Shown: positions 11,311 through 20,931 of the stretch, one piece after another
How the letters are laid out: every line of letters begins with the position of its first letter
How positions within the stretch are numbered: position 1 is the first letter of the stretch
Origin: Dactylorhiza incarnata
Lineage: Eukaryota; Streptophyta; Magnoliopsida; Asparagales; Orchidaceae
Length of the DNA stretch: 64,000 nt
Direction: 5' to 3'
NCBI GenBank assembly: GCA_033032865.1
Contig: JAWHQI010000304.1
Span: 2,269,001-2,333,000 of the forward strand
Made by a program: the position numbers and the translations under genes
The notes under the pieces: generated by a model
Told to the model about the DNA's origin: nothing
What the model saw: the letters and a program-made list of their open reading frames with translations, nothing else
Database searches by the model: none

Positions 11311-11652
11311 CTAAAGGATTATGGAACTGATGGATAAAAGGCTAATTGGAAAGGAAGGAGCATGCAAAACATTGGATAGTTTTATCGAACCTGTACAATT
11401 GCCCGTGCCCTTACCGACCACTGATTGAAAAGTCCCATCTGCCGTCTGGATGCTATCAGCAGTAGCTAGGCGAGTGTAGGAGGAGAACTCACACGCATCT
11501 CCTGTGACATGTCGCGAAGCACCGGAGTCAACGATCCAATTCGATGTCCTGGAGGGGTGGGTATACATAGCTGAAGTTGATGCCCCCCTGGTTCCACTCC
11601 TGCTTCCTTCACCAGCTTGTTTCCTCTTGAGGCCCTCCATCATGCTCGTCAT
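11311..11652 (-). pseudogene. Copia-1 aspartic protease
   Basis: The minus strand encodes SNWIVDSGASRHVTGDACEF, the copia retropepsin active site (DSG) with its usual Trp-Ile/Leu lead-in and following HVTG. LSNVLHAPSFPISLLS then matches the typical protease end. It lies between the gag zinc-knuckle region and integrase, in the same frame as gag, with stops before and after. Confidence 0.88.
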
Positions 11653-11664
11653 ACTTAGTATAGT

Positions 11665-12621
11665 TTACTCCTCGGTGTAAATAACACCAGCTTTCTCATC
11701 ACATCCACTAATGCGTAGATTGACACGATAGCCACCTCTGCCACCACGACCCTGGCCGCGTCCACGACCACCAAAATCCCCCTCCTTGGGTGGTTTGGGA
11801 CAAGCATACAACAGATGGACAGTCTCCCCGCGGTTGTAGCACTGTCGTGTTTCCTCTCGTGGTCTTGGAATACCCGTGCCAGTAGCCGTTAGTGCGGACT
11901 TTACGGCAGTGGAATCTCTCGTCCCTGTCTGGAGTTTGAACCAGGTCTCCTCCTGAATCTGAATCATTGTCGAGATGGCCTCTGATAGAGTTGGGATCTT
12001 CGTACCCGACATAAGTAAGACTCTCCTCTGATCGAACCGTTCATTTAACCCCTTCAGGAACCTCATGGTCCTCTCTTCTACTATAATCTTGGAAGCCATA
12101 CATTGTTGGTCACTGCAACACATACCACCAGAAGCATGGTCATAGTCCACCCATAGTCGTTCTAACTCTGATGCGTACTCCTGCACAGTCTTCTCACTTT
12201 GAACTGTGTCATCAATTTCGCCCTTCACTTGAAAGACCCTGAGAGTGTTCCCCACTCCATCATATGTGATTCGCAGCCTGTCCCATACCTCCATGACTGT
12301 CTCCAGACCATCAACCGTGGCAGCAATCGATGGGACAACCGAGCTGAGAAGCCACATGAACACCGTCATGTGGGTTGATTCCCACTCATCTCCTGCAGTT
12401 GGGTTCTCTGGCTTTTTCAACTCCCCTGCCAAGAAACCCCCAACCTTCTGCGCTGTAAGAGTCTTCCTCACGCGGCGCGACCAACCCAGATTGGTGGTCC
12501 GTCCTTCGAGCTTCAGGTCAACCGGTGGAAGGTCCAACTTCACCGGTCTGGGTGATGAACCCAACAACTTCAACAAAGTAACCACCTCTGTCGGGTCCAA
12601 CTTCTTGAGGACGTCCTCCAT
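11665..12621 (-). pseudogene. Copia-1 gag
   Basis: A UBN2-type copia gag read on the minus strand. I take the ATG at 12621 (MEDVLKKLDPTEV) as start because upstream in-frame codons are not ATG. Visible motifs are WSRRVRKTLTAQK, EVWDRLRITYDGVGN, FQVKGEIDDTVQ and FLKGLNERFDQRRVLLMS, all usual in gag. The zinc knuckle reads CYNRGETVHLLYAC, where canonical CX2CX4HX4C would have Cys instead of the Arg, so RNA binding is probably lost. A Gly/Arg-rich tail (GGRGRGQGRGGRGG) follows. Confidence 0.88.
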
Positions 12622-12713
12622 CCTTTCTTCGTTGTCGCTTACTAGTACCCACACCAATCAGGTAACACAGGCAAACACAGACCCCCTTATTCAGAAACCG
12701 TTGTGAGCAATCA

Positions 12714-13215
12714 TCGAGTGCAGCTGATTCGTCGAGTGCAATCAGCCCGTTCGTCGAATGCCTTCATCGAGAGCAGCTGATTCGTCGAGTGCAATCAGCC
12801 CGTTCGTCGAGAGCTCCCAGTTTGTCGAGTGCCCGTTCGTCGAGTGCCTTCGTTCATCGAGTGCCCAACCTCTTCGTCGGTTTCGTCGTCGAAGGGGCTC
12901 CAGTGACGGAACTCCACGAGAACCAGCGACGGGAGAACCCAACCTATTCGTCGAGTGTCGTCGTCGAAGGGGCTCCAACAACGGAACTCCACGAGAACAA
13001 GCGACGGAGAGAACAAATGACGGGAAGCTCCACGCTCAGCGACGATCGTCGTCGTCGATGCTCCAGCGGCTCCCTTACCAGTCCTCGACAAGTCTTCAGA
13101 GACGATCGTCGTCGTCGATGCTCCAGCGGTCGTCGATGCTCCAGCGGCTCCCTTACCAGTCCTCGACGAGTCTTCAACGACGATCACCATAGTCGATGCT
13201 CCAGCGGCTCTCTTC
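12714..13215 (-). repeat. Copia-1 leader: three groups of tandem repeats
   Basis: The untranslated leader between PBS and gag consists of repeats. A 12714-12870 block carries many TTCGTCGAGTGC-like words, with a longer unit (cagctgattcgtcgagtg) present twice. A 76-bp unit occurs twice at about 12885-13015 (gtcgtcgaaggggctcca). A unit with gtcgatgctccagcgg recurs four times at about 13050-13210. All three share GTCGTCGA words. Leader repeats may help packaging or translation, but that is inference. Confidence 0.75.
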
Positions 13216-13222
13216 CAACCTC

Positions 13223-13235
13223 GCCTCTGATACCA
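13223..13235 (-). other. Copia-1 primer-binding site (initiator Met tRNA)
   Basis: The minus strand reads TGGTATCAGAGGC immediately after the 5' LTR, the standard plant copia primer-binding site complementary to the 3' end of initiator methionine tRNA. Confidence 0.95.
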
Positions 13236-13352
13236 TGTAGAATTAGGGCTTCAATTTCTATTAACACATACATACATGTATATATACCTCTACAACATCT
13301 CTAAACGCACACCACTCCTAAACGCACACCACATCTAAAATACACGTCAACA
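13236..13352 (-). repeat. Copia-1 5' LTR (117 bp)
   Basis: The counterpart of 2641-2755, with TG..CA ends. It adjoins the PBS on its left and the putative target-site copy TATGA on its right. Confidence 0.9.
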
Positions 13353-13392
13353 TATGAGTTTGGTCTTGTGTTAGAATTATATTTTGTAACTG

Positions 13393-13410
13393 TAGTTTTG
13401 TACTCCAGTT
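13393..13410. repeat. SINE target-site duplication, left
   Basis: An 18-bp perfect direct repeat with 13587-13604, flanking the SINE. Confidence 0.93.
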
Positions 13411-13586
13411 GAAGGGGAGCCTTGGCGCACCGTGTTTCCATATGACCTTGAGGTCACAGGTTCGAGTCCTGGAAGCAGCCTCTTGCAAAAATGCAGGGTA
13501 AGGTTTGCCTACATTTCACCCTTGTGGTGGGACCCTTCTCCGGACCCTCGCTGCGCGGGGATGCTTTGTGCACTGGGCTTCCCCTT
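13411..13586 (+). mobile_element. Au-type SINE (tRNA-derived)
   Basis: A 176-bp retroposon with a Pol III A box (gccttggcgcac) and B box (GGTTCGAGTCC), followed by the Au family body (ggaagcagcctcttgca, gacccttctccggaccct, cactgggcttcccc) and a short T run. It is flanked by a perfect 18-bp duplication, tagttttgtactccagtt, at 13393-13410 and 13587-13604. That proves retroposition by target-primed insertion. It lies in the large MO25-like intron. Confidence 0.92.
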
Positions 13587-13604
13587 TAGTTTTGTACTCC
13601 AGTT
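13587..13604. repeat. SINE target-site duplication, right
   Basis: An 18-bp perfect copy of 13393-13410. Confidence 0.93.
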
Positions 13605-13695
13605 AATAGTCTCTCTTTGTAAGTTTTAAGTTATAGTCCAGCAACCAGAGCAGAGCAATTGTATAATATTATTTAGTGTTAATTTATGCGACCTC

Positions 13696-14077
13696 CCTGG
13701 GCATTTGCATAATTACAGGGAATCAGGGATCTCCCATCTATGTTTTGAAATTACAAAAAATTCTCCTAGAAATGTGCTCCATTTACATAACCCCTTCCCC
13801 CTTCATTGAATTTTGGATGGAAAATAATAAAATCAGCTCAAATATTTTCCAATTTTTCAAGTTACCACTTACCATTTATATATATTTACTTGATTTTTCA
13901 AGTTTACCCTTTGACTGTCACATCCTCTGCAAATTTGAATGATTACAAAGAATTGAAAAATCATAGAACATTGTATCTTATATTATCACTTTCGGGCTAT
14001 AAGCATATCAATAGGCGAGTTTTTTGTAATTTTGAAACATAGAAGGAAATTCTCTGTAATTATACAAACTCTCAGGG
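13696..14077. repeat. Foldback (inverted-repeat) element
   Basis: Arms of about 65 bp (13696-13762 and 14016-14077) are inverted copies built around gcataattacag, tctatgttttgaaattac and their complements. The centre is AT-rich and non-coding. The arm text (attaca / tgtaatt with ccctc words) resembles the foldbacks at 58497 and 58763. No transposase is present. Confidence 0.65.
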
Positions 14078-14160
14078 AAGATCCTGATAATTAACCCTGT
14101 ATACCCTATTATTTATACCTCCAATAGAAAAGGTTTAATATTATTATATTGTAGGTCAAG

Positions 14161-14165
14161 TTGAG
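14161..14165. repeat. TR-GAG target-site duplication, left (TTGAG)
   Basis: TTGAG directly before the left LTR; the identical pentamer follows the right LTR at 16219-16223. Confidence 0.92.
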
Positions 14166-14402
14166 TATTACGAATAAGAAGGAAAACGGATACAATCCGG
14201 AGCAAGCTTCGGCCAACTCTTGGAGGCTGGTTCCTCCAAAGAGCCTTCTCTCAAATGAGAGTCAAAAGACAATATATCCAAAAGATATCCTAACTCCCAA
14301 AACCACCTCTTTATATAGGGAGGGGGGCACACATCAAACCTAATAACATTGAAAAGAAAAACAATAATAATAATAATAATAAGAGGACGCGTGCGTGTAA
14401 CA
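14166..14402 (-). repeat. TR-GAG 3' LTR
   Basis: 237 bp starting tattacgaataag and ending gtgtaaca. It contains a TATA motif on the minus strand (ccctatataaag, about 14308-14319) and an AAT microsatellite. It is highly similar to 15985-16218. Confidence 0.92.
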
Positions 14403-14457
14403 ATACATCCCGTCAGAAAAGCGATCTTGACCCCAAGGTCGGAGCGCTGCCCGCCGA

Positions 14458-15482
14458 TCAGTAGTGATATGCTCGCGGTTGGGATGTCGTCGATGTGCCT
14501 GGGGCGTCGCCTGGTAGTCCGTCCGAGAGCAGCATGACGTCAAAGTCAGCGGCGGAGAGCGCGGACACGTCGTCGCCGATGAGGACCCGACACTCCTTCA
14601 CCGAGCACGCATGACCAGGAGAGTAGAGTTGCTTGCAGCGGAAGCACAAACCCTTGCTCCGTAAGTCGTTGTACTCCTGTTGGTCAGGCGGTGTGTAGGG
14701 ACATGCCGTGTGTCGGGTGGGCCCATAATTGGTGGCATGTTGGTAGGGAGCCTGGAGGGAGGTGATGGGGAAGGAATGTCACCGGACGTTGCGAGGAATT
14801 CCGCCTCCACAAGGGGGGAGCGGTTGATGGCTTGGTGGACCGTTAATGGTTGGAGGGTGCTGAGACGGGAGCAGAAGTGGGGTTGTAAACCGTTCATGAA
14901 GAACCCCAAGTAATGGTCTGGGGGGAGACTGGGAACATGGGTGACCAATTCCACGAAGGCATCAATGTACGAGTCAATGGAGCCGGTGTGACGGACCCCG
15001 CAAAGTCACTCAATCATGGGGACAGAATAGCGGTCGTCATACCGCTGAATGAGGGCCTCGGTGAGAGCTGTCCAGGTGAGGTCGGGAGAGGTCTGGCGGA
15101 GCCAACGGACCCAATGGAGGGCAGACCCATCCATGCCGATAATTGTTGTAGAGACCCGTTGTGTCGGAGGGGTCTGGTGAATGTCAAACTTTTCGGCGCG
15201 GGCAATCCACCCGAGGGGGTCAGTCCCGTTGAATGTGGGGATGTCAGGTCCACGGTACGGTGGAGTAGGTAATTCCACCAATGTCGTTGTATCGGGGATC
15301 ACGGTGCTGGGGGATTCCACAGCAGAGGCGGTAGGAGGCCTGGAGTGCTGGCTGGACTGCAAGTTCTGGAGCATGGTCAGAATTGAGGCGAACTGCTCGG
15401 CCTGTGCCTCGAGACCAGAGTTGATGGTGGTGAGGGAGTGTTCGAGGGCTTCCACGCTGAATTCCATCCTCCCCCTTGGCAT
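14458..15482 (-). pseudogene. TR-GAG gag gene, one stop and one frameshift
   Basis: A gypsy gag read on the minus strand. The start is ATG at 15482 (MPRGRMEFSVEAL). Motifs parallel Gypsy-1: FNGTDPLGWIARAEKF, ALHWVRWLRQ, LPPDHYLGFFMNGL. An ERLC-type motif is broken by a TGA at about 15006, a CGA-to-TGA change (MIE, stop, LC). A frame change precedes the knuckle CFRCKQLYSPGHAC at about 14600-14650. After the knuckle the coding part stops within about 60 residues. Gag was probably supplied in trans or lost function after insertion. Confidence 0.88.
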
Positions 15483-15984
15483 ATGAGGATGCACAAGGGA
15501 TAGAGTGTCGCAGGAGAGGGCGGAGATGTACGAGCTGGCGGCAGAGAGTGGGAAGCAGGCTGGGCGCAGCGGCAACAGAGCAGCAGGTGCCGATCAAGGT
15601 CGGTTTAGGGCGAACCGACGCTGGAGAAGCAGGCGTAGGGGTTGGCGGCCAATGGAGGCGTAACTGGCGTGGGCGGACGAAGTTGGCTCTGGATCGGGCG
15701 GTGGATCGGCGGTCGGCAGACGCGAGATCTCACGGAAACTGCGATCGACGGCTTGGGAGGGCGTTGGATCGATCAATCGTCGGTGGTGTTGGATTGGTCG
15801 ATCGTAACTGGCGTGGACGGGCGTTGGATCGATCGATCGTCGGCGTTCGCTGGATCGATCCGGAAGCGAGGATCAACGGTGTTGGGTCGAACGATTGGCG
15901 TTCACTGGATGAAGAAATCGAACGGGAAAACAGAGTTGAGCTAACCGGCGGCTTAGAGCGGGCGGCCGGGCAGACCGGACCAAA

Positions 15985-16218
15985 TATTACGAAAAGAAGG
16001 AAAACTGATACAATCCGGAGCAAGCTCCGGCCAACTCTCGGAGGTTGGTTCCTCCAAAGAGCCTTCTCTCAAATGAGAGCCAAAAGACAATAGATCCAAA
16101 AGATATCATAACTCCCAAAACCACTTCCTTATATAGGGAGGGGGGCTCACATCAAACCTAATAACATTGAAAAGAAAAACAATAATAATAATAATAATAA
16201 GGACACGTGCGCGCAACA
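15985..16218 (-). repeat. TR-GAG 5' LTR
   Basis: 234 bp from tattacgaaaag to gcgcaaca. The primer-binding region lies directly left (gaccggaccaaa), and the TTGAG duplication directly right at 16219-16223. Confidence 0.92.
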
Positions 16219-16444
16219 TTGAGCATGGTCTTTCTATTAGATTTAGTATGTAAAAGCTAATGGGATAGTTGAAAAATGTGAGTTCTGAAGGATAGCTTAG
16301 GTGCTTATTTCTTAAAAAATGATTCCATATAATATCTATTAAAAGGGAACAAAACATATTTTTTATTGAGACTATATTTGACAACTATGGGGTTTAATTC
16401 ATACCTCTGATTTACGTTATTTTATCCACCTTGTTTTGTTTCAG

Positions 16445-16513
16445 TTTTTTGCTGAGTATAATGAGAAGTTGTTATCATCTTCCAGCTACATAACAGTTAG
16501 ACAAGCTATCAAG
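16445..16513 (+). CDS. MO25: MO25-like gene, exon
   Basis: After acceptor tttcag, 69 bases encode [20 protein letters not shown] plus AIK, matching the family segment [23 protein letters not shown]. The donor is GTGGCG, weaker than the usual GTAAGT, so splice efficiency here is uncertain. Both ends are phase 0. The intron to the next exon is 93 bp. This exon lies 227 bp beyond the gag-only retrotransposon. Confidence 0.88.
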
Positions 16514-16606
16514 GTGGCGGTTAACTCATACATTATAAGTTTTTGCAATTTATGTGATTCTACATGCTTTTTGCCTCTTATCGGTGGCAATTTTGTGTTG
16601 TTTCAG

Positions 16607-16705
16607 CTTTTGGGAGATATGCTACTTGATCGATCAAATTCTGAGATTATGATCCGATATGTGAGCTCCAAGGATAACTTGATAGTTCCCATGAATCTTC
16701 TTAGA
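16607..16705 (+). CDS. MO25: MO25-like gene, exon
   Basis: Acceptor gtttcag precedes 99 bases encoding [20 protein letters not shown] then [13 protein letters not shown]. This is the most diagnostic MO25 block, LLGD-LLDRSN--VM-KYVSS--NL---MNLLR. The donor is GTATGA. Both ends are phase 0. The following intron is 12.0 kb and filled with SINE-like and gypsy sequence. No stop or frame change is present in the exon. Confidence 0.9.
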
Positions 16706-16839
16706 GTATGAGAACTCTTCTAGTTAATGTAGAATTTCTTGAATTCCAAAAGTTCGCACACTATTTTAAATGCTTCTAATGTTATATATGCAATTTCATG
16801 CGTGTTTGGACATTAATGGCTGTGATAAAATTTACGAAG

Positions 16840-17095
16840 GTGCACTCGGCTCAGTTGGTGATGAGAGCCGTGTTGAAGGCTCTTTATCAAGGAGGTCTGG
16901 GGATCGAATCCCAGCCTCAACAACCCGCCTCAATTAAACTGGTTGAGGAGACGGGTTGGGGTGTGGGGGGCCGCGGCCCTGTTAGGGGCTCCGGATTGGG
17001 GGCCACTATGGATCATTGCCGTGGACTGCTTCGCGTGGTGCTGTATTTGAGCAGCTGGTATTGCCCACCGGTACGGGAGAGCCTTACCCCTAACA
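16840..17095 (+). mobile_element. tRNA-derived SINE-like element, copy 1
   Basis: About 250 bp starting with a Pol III A-box-like ggctcagttggtgatgagag and a B-box-like ggggatcgaatccc, and ending gagccttacccctaaca. It is nearly identical to two adjoining copies in the order +, -, +. Copy 1 reads gctctttat and gatcgaat where copies 2 and 3 read gctccttat and gatggaat. The SINE call rests on the box sequences; no A-tail is seen. TGCAC at 16841-16845 may match tgcac after copy 3. Confidence 0.6.
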
Positions 17096-17100
17096 TAAAA

Positions 17101-17346
17101 GTGCACTTTTATGTTAGGGGTAAGGCTCTCCCGTACCGGTGGGCAATACCAGCTGCTCAAATACAGCACCACGCGAAGCAGTCCACGGCAATGATCCATA
17201 GTGGCCCCCAATCCGGAGCCCCTAACAGGGCCGCGGCCCCCCACACCCCAACCCGTCTCCTCAACCAGTTTAATTGAGGCGGGTTGTTGAGGCTGGGATT
17301 CCATCCCCAGACCTCCTTGATAAGGAGCCTTCAACACGGCTCTCAT
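17101..17346 (-). mobile_element. SINE-like element, copy 2 (inverted)
   Basis: The reverse complement of copy 1, joined by the palindrome ATAAAAGTGCACTTTTAT centred between 17103 and 17104. Its body half carries the copy 1 variants (six G in gtgtgggggg, attgccgtg, ctgcttcg). Its tRNA-like half carries the copy 3 variants (gctcctt, gatgg), so it is a mosaic. Confidence 0.65.
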
Positions 17347-17597
17347 CGCGGCTCAGTTGGTGATGAGAGCCGTGTTGAAGGCTCCTTATCAAGGAGGTCT
17401 GGGGATGGAATCCCAGCCTCAACAACCCGCCTCAATTAAACTGGTTGAGGAGACGGGTTGGGGTGTGGGGGCCGCGGCCCTGTTAGGGGCTCCGGATTGG
17501 GGGCCACTATGGATCATTGTCGTGGACTGTTTCGCGTGGTGCTGTATTTGAGCAGCTGGTATTGCCCACCGGTACGGGAGAGCCTTACCCCTAACAT
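17347..17597 (+). mobile_element. SINE-like element, copy 3
   Basis: A direct-orientation copy beginning cgcggctcagttggtgatg and ending cttacccctaaca. It differs from copies 1 and 2 by five instead of six G after gtgt, and by attgtcgtg and ctgtttcg. With copy 2 it forms a second palindrome centred near 17345. Confidence 0.65.
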
Positions 17598-18000
17598 GCA
17601 CCTTCTAATTCTTTGAAAGAAATTTTTTTTGCATGTATTCAGACACCAATTGTTTTGACAATTGCTCATGTTCCTTTAGCTGGGCAAATTTTTTTTTTTG
17701 CAGCTACTTATCTTCCATTAGGATTGGGATAGGCAATACAGGGGTCCCGTGTTGTATAAAATAATGGTTTTTTCAGAGATCTAATGTGTTTGTTTTATAC
17801 CACCTTCTTTGTTATTTTTACTATTGTTAGTATTATGCTAGCAAGAAGTCTCTGGGTGTTTATTTTACTCTACACTTTTTGTATGATAGTCTCTATATTT
17901 GTAGAAGCAGTTTCAGTATACCTCATTAAATTATTTTCTATTTAAGGTCATCATATATTTTGACTTTTTTGGTTCGACATGGTATAACGCAGGGTTAAGG
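17598..18000. other. AT-rich intronic sequence, nothing recognised
   Basis: I see only T-rich intron-like sequence. No gene or repeat signature. Confidence 0.5.
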
Positions 18001-19561
18001 TTCTATTGGGGGCTAATGACTGATTTCTAAATGCAAACACGAATCCGATAACAAACTTGCAATAGTGAGATTTAGATCAAATTATGATAGGTTACAATTG
18101 ATGAAGCTTAGCAAATAGGAAAACAAGTGTTCTTGTATAAGTGCGAGAGTGCACACAATCAAATTACTCAATCAAATAGGAACATGCAAAGTTACACAAG
18201 TTCGGCAAGAATGATTACAAAGAAAATATAACTAGAACTGAGAATATACATTAATTCAACACAAAATAAATGACACCCAACTTGGAAACTTACACAATTA
18301 TGGATATCTGGCAAGTCTCGGGTGGCCGGGAATGATGCAATAGACTGGATAGGGGGGGATTCAGATTGCTGAGTTGTTGCTGCAGGGCTGGATGAATAGG
18401 AACAGCTGCTGGAAGTGTCGAGGGGGCTGTTTGTGGTGGCCGGAGACTGGTTGGAGGTTGCAGGGGACTGGAGGAGGCTGACAGCAGGCTGGGATGAAGT
18501 GAGGAGGCTTTGGTGGGGTGGGATGTGGTCCCTGGAAGTGCTGGCAGCAAAGTAGGAGGGCAAGGAGGCCAGGCAGATGAGATGGGGGGCTGGATTTTCA
18601 GTCCAGATTCAGTCCAGGATGGATAAAAACAAGTTTCTGGGAGGGGGCGAGTGGAGGAGGCTGCTCGGAAAGACTCTTCCATCTGCTAGCAGGGTGCTCT
18701 GGTGGGCTGGGGGCTGAGGGATGAGAAAATCGGGCGGCTGGGAGGTGATTCCAGAGGTTGGAGGCAGCTTATACCTTTCCTGGATAGGGCCTGGACTGAA
18801 ATCAGAGGACTGTGGGAGTGGGGAAACTGAAACGGGCTGAGGAATTGATTCTGGGCTCGGTTTTGGAATGAGGAGGGGATGTTGGCGTGAGGGGTGAAGA
18901 GGAAAATGAGGGGAGGTGGAGAATAATATGTTGAGGGATTTTAGGAGTGGGCCTAATATTTAGGAAGCGGTTGTAATGGGGTAGTGGGGAGTTGGCTAGG
19001 GAGTGGGGATGGTGGTGGCCGGCCAAGGGTGTCCGGAGGGGACGCCAGAGGTGGTGGTGGTCGGAGGTGGTGCCGGCAATCGCTAGAAAACTGAAACAGA
19101 AGGGAAATTTGGAGGTGGTGGTGGGATTTTGGAGAGGAGATGGATTATGGGGAGGGGTGGCCGGCTAAGGTGAATGTGAGAGGAAGAGGGTGAGGTGTGG
19201 GGGTAGCCGGCAGGATGACTGGAGGGGGGTATATGAGGTGGTCGGCAGGAAGTTTGGAGTTGGGAAGGTAGCTGACTGTAGAGGGGATGAGGTGTGGGCC
19301 GGCTAGTGGCTTGGGGAAGTGGAGTTCATAGCTGATGAAGGTGGAGGGGAGGAGGGATAGCGTCCAAGCTTCGCACTTGTATTTCCGGGTTCAGCACCGG
19401 GGGATCAAAAGGAAGTTTCTTTGCTCTAACTTTCAATACCTCTTACATGAGGCCCTCAACTATAATTTATAGACTAGGGAGGGACAACGTACGGTCATGA
19501 TTCTCCGTACGTTATAACCCCTAAAATACACATAAAGAAAAAAAATACAAAAACATAACAC
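18001..19561 (-). repeat. Candidate 3' LTR of Gypsy-3
   Basis: On the minus strand this stretch begins TGTTATG, has a TATA motif (gtctataaattatag near 19465) and continues into a long pyrimidine-rich, non-coding stretch. It sits just downstream of the Gypsy-3 integrase and tail, where a 3' LTR belongs. No second copy is present, the polypurine tract is weak, and the left end is uncertain. Confidence 0.4.
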
Positions 19562-20559
19562 TACGATCAGCAATCCGCTTGTCATGAGTGGTCAAGATCG
19601 TCACTGGGTTTGTCGTCGGCGTGAGTAGACCCTCGCGGGTCGTGTGGCATGGACCCCATCAACTCCTCCCACATCAAAAGCATTCTTCTCTGAGAAATGG
19701 AGATGATCGTGCTTTGTCAAAAGGCCGGGGCGAGTCTCTCGAGCTCTGCTGCGGAGATCCATGTGTCGTCAATAAAAGCGTGGCGGACTCTGTCTGATGT
19801 GTACAAACTCGTGGGCCACGATCTCAGTAATGACGTCGAAAAGTCTGGTGTCTGTGGATGAAGATGTCTGTGACGGAGAATGTGGTACTTATGTGGAAGA
19901 AGTCGGGACTGTAGCTGGATGATCAATCGGTGTCGAATCCTAGGGATGTAGTGAAGTAGTAGGCGAAGTACGGGGCTGTAATGAAGTGTAGGCGAAAGCT
20001 GGGGCTATAGTGAAGTAGTAGGCGAAGGATGGGGTGTGGAGCTGAGGCGGCGGGTGGCGAAGAGTACATGTAAACGTATGACTCGAAGAATGAGGTCAAA
20101 TATTCAATGTTAAATACATGTGAAATTTTCATACTTTTCGAAACATCTAGTTCGTAAGAATTTGCCTCTATCCTTTTGATAACAGTGTAAGGTCTCATTC
20201 ACTTAACATTTAATTTTCGAACACTTCCCTTAGGGAACCTCTCAGTAAATATATAAATCATCACCTATTCTCCTTCTTTGAAGCTTTGCAATCTTCTATG
20301 GCTATCAACATTAGATTTATAAATATCATTATTGCAAGTGATCCTACGTCGAATAGACTCATGCATGCTATGAAGATGTCTAGCAAAGGACTCGACAGAC
20401 TCGCTAGGACGGGACTCTGTGTAGAGGAATAAGATCCATGGGCTTCCTAGGTTCATAACCTAAGACTACTTGGAATGGACTCAACCTATTGTAATATTTA
20501 TCGAGCTATTAAATGCGAACTCTACTACGGATAACACTGAATCCCAAAAGGAGGTGTGG
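19562..20559 (-). pseudogene. Gypsy-3 integrase C-terminus and chromodomain-like tail
   Basis: Minus-strand pieces include RPSESVESFARHLHSMHESI followed by SHRRLQSFKEGE, the usual end of gypsy integrase. Next come YTVIKRIEANSYELDVSKSM and VFNIEYL, matching the K-I--N-Y-LDLP--M-IS--FNV-DL block. HAFIDDTWISAAELERLAP then resembles a chromodomain-like W-x-TW segment. Stops and frame changes are frequent. The remaining upstream domains lie beyond Gypsy-2 at 25946-28500, so Gypsy-2 split this older element. Confidence 0.8.
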
Positions 20560-20931
20560 TGTTACCTCTAGGGATTCCGAAGAGCAAGAGAGGAAGGGGG
20601 ATGAGGAGCTTGAGAGAAAGAGCTAGGGTTTTGGGAGAGGAAGAAGAGGGATCAGCCCTCACACAAAATACTTGATCCAAAGATAGTTCTTACATCAAAC
20701 AAGACCCCCTTATATAAAAGGAAGGCCCCACCACATAACAAAGTAACACAAGCTGAAATTAGACCAACATAACATAGGAATTAATTTATAAATAACCGGT
20801 CGGCCTATTCCGTAGCCGGACCGGACTCGGGCCGTGCGGTTCGTGCCTCCGGTTCGCTTCCCGCCATGTGCGCGCGCGCCCTCCTCGAGTAGACTTGTCA
20901 TGGCGGCTCCTCCGGTTGCAAGTCGGTAACA
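20560..20931 (-). repeat. Gypsy-2 3' LTR
   Basis: 372 bp from TGTTACCTCT to TCGGTAACA. On the minus strand it contains TATATAAGGGGGTC as a likely TATA box. The polyprotein frame ends inside it near 20898. Confidence 0.95.

Larger units (their letters stand above)
2641..13352 (-). mobile_element. Copia-1: Ty1/copia retrotransposon with very short LTRs, split by Gypsy-1
   Basis: A copia element in minus orientation is bounded by 115- and 117-bp LTRs (2641-2755, 13236-13352). It has a PBS complementary to initiator tRNA-Met (13223-13235) and a polypurine tract on the minus strand (2756-2766). Flanking bases GATGA and TATGA look like a 5-bp target-site duplication with one mismatch. Domains in order from right to left are gag, protease, integrase, reverse transcriptase, RNase H, the copia order. 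Gypsy-1 (5.5 kb) is inserted in the RNase H region, so the element itself is about 5.2 kb. Several stops and frame changes make it dead. It sits in an MO25-like intron in antisense orientation. Confidence 0.93.
14166..16218 (-). mobile_element. Gag-only LTR retrotransposon (TR-GAG type), Gypsy-1 family derivative
   Basis: A 2,053-bp element in minus orientation with LTRs of 237 bp (14166-14402) and 234 bp (15985-16218) and a perfect TTGAG duplication. The primer-binding region TTTGGTCCGGTC adjoins the right LTR. The interior encodes only a gag with zinc knuckle, then about 30 nt resembling the extreme 3' end of Gypsy-1 pol, then the LTR. Protease, RT, RNase H and integrase are absent, so movement needed proteins from a relative. 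LTR ends on the minus strand are TGTT..AATA rather than TG..CA, in both copies. Confidence 0.92.

Noticed and set aside
13431..13470. Functional tRNA gene
   Set aside because: A and B boxes are present but no cloverleaf closes. The Au body and the 18-bp target duplication show a SINE.
16798..17277. 159-residue ORF in the SINE-like copies
   Set aside because: Near-identical peptides appear in both orientations because the region is a palindrome of repeats; it is non-coding.
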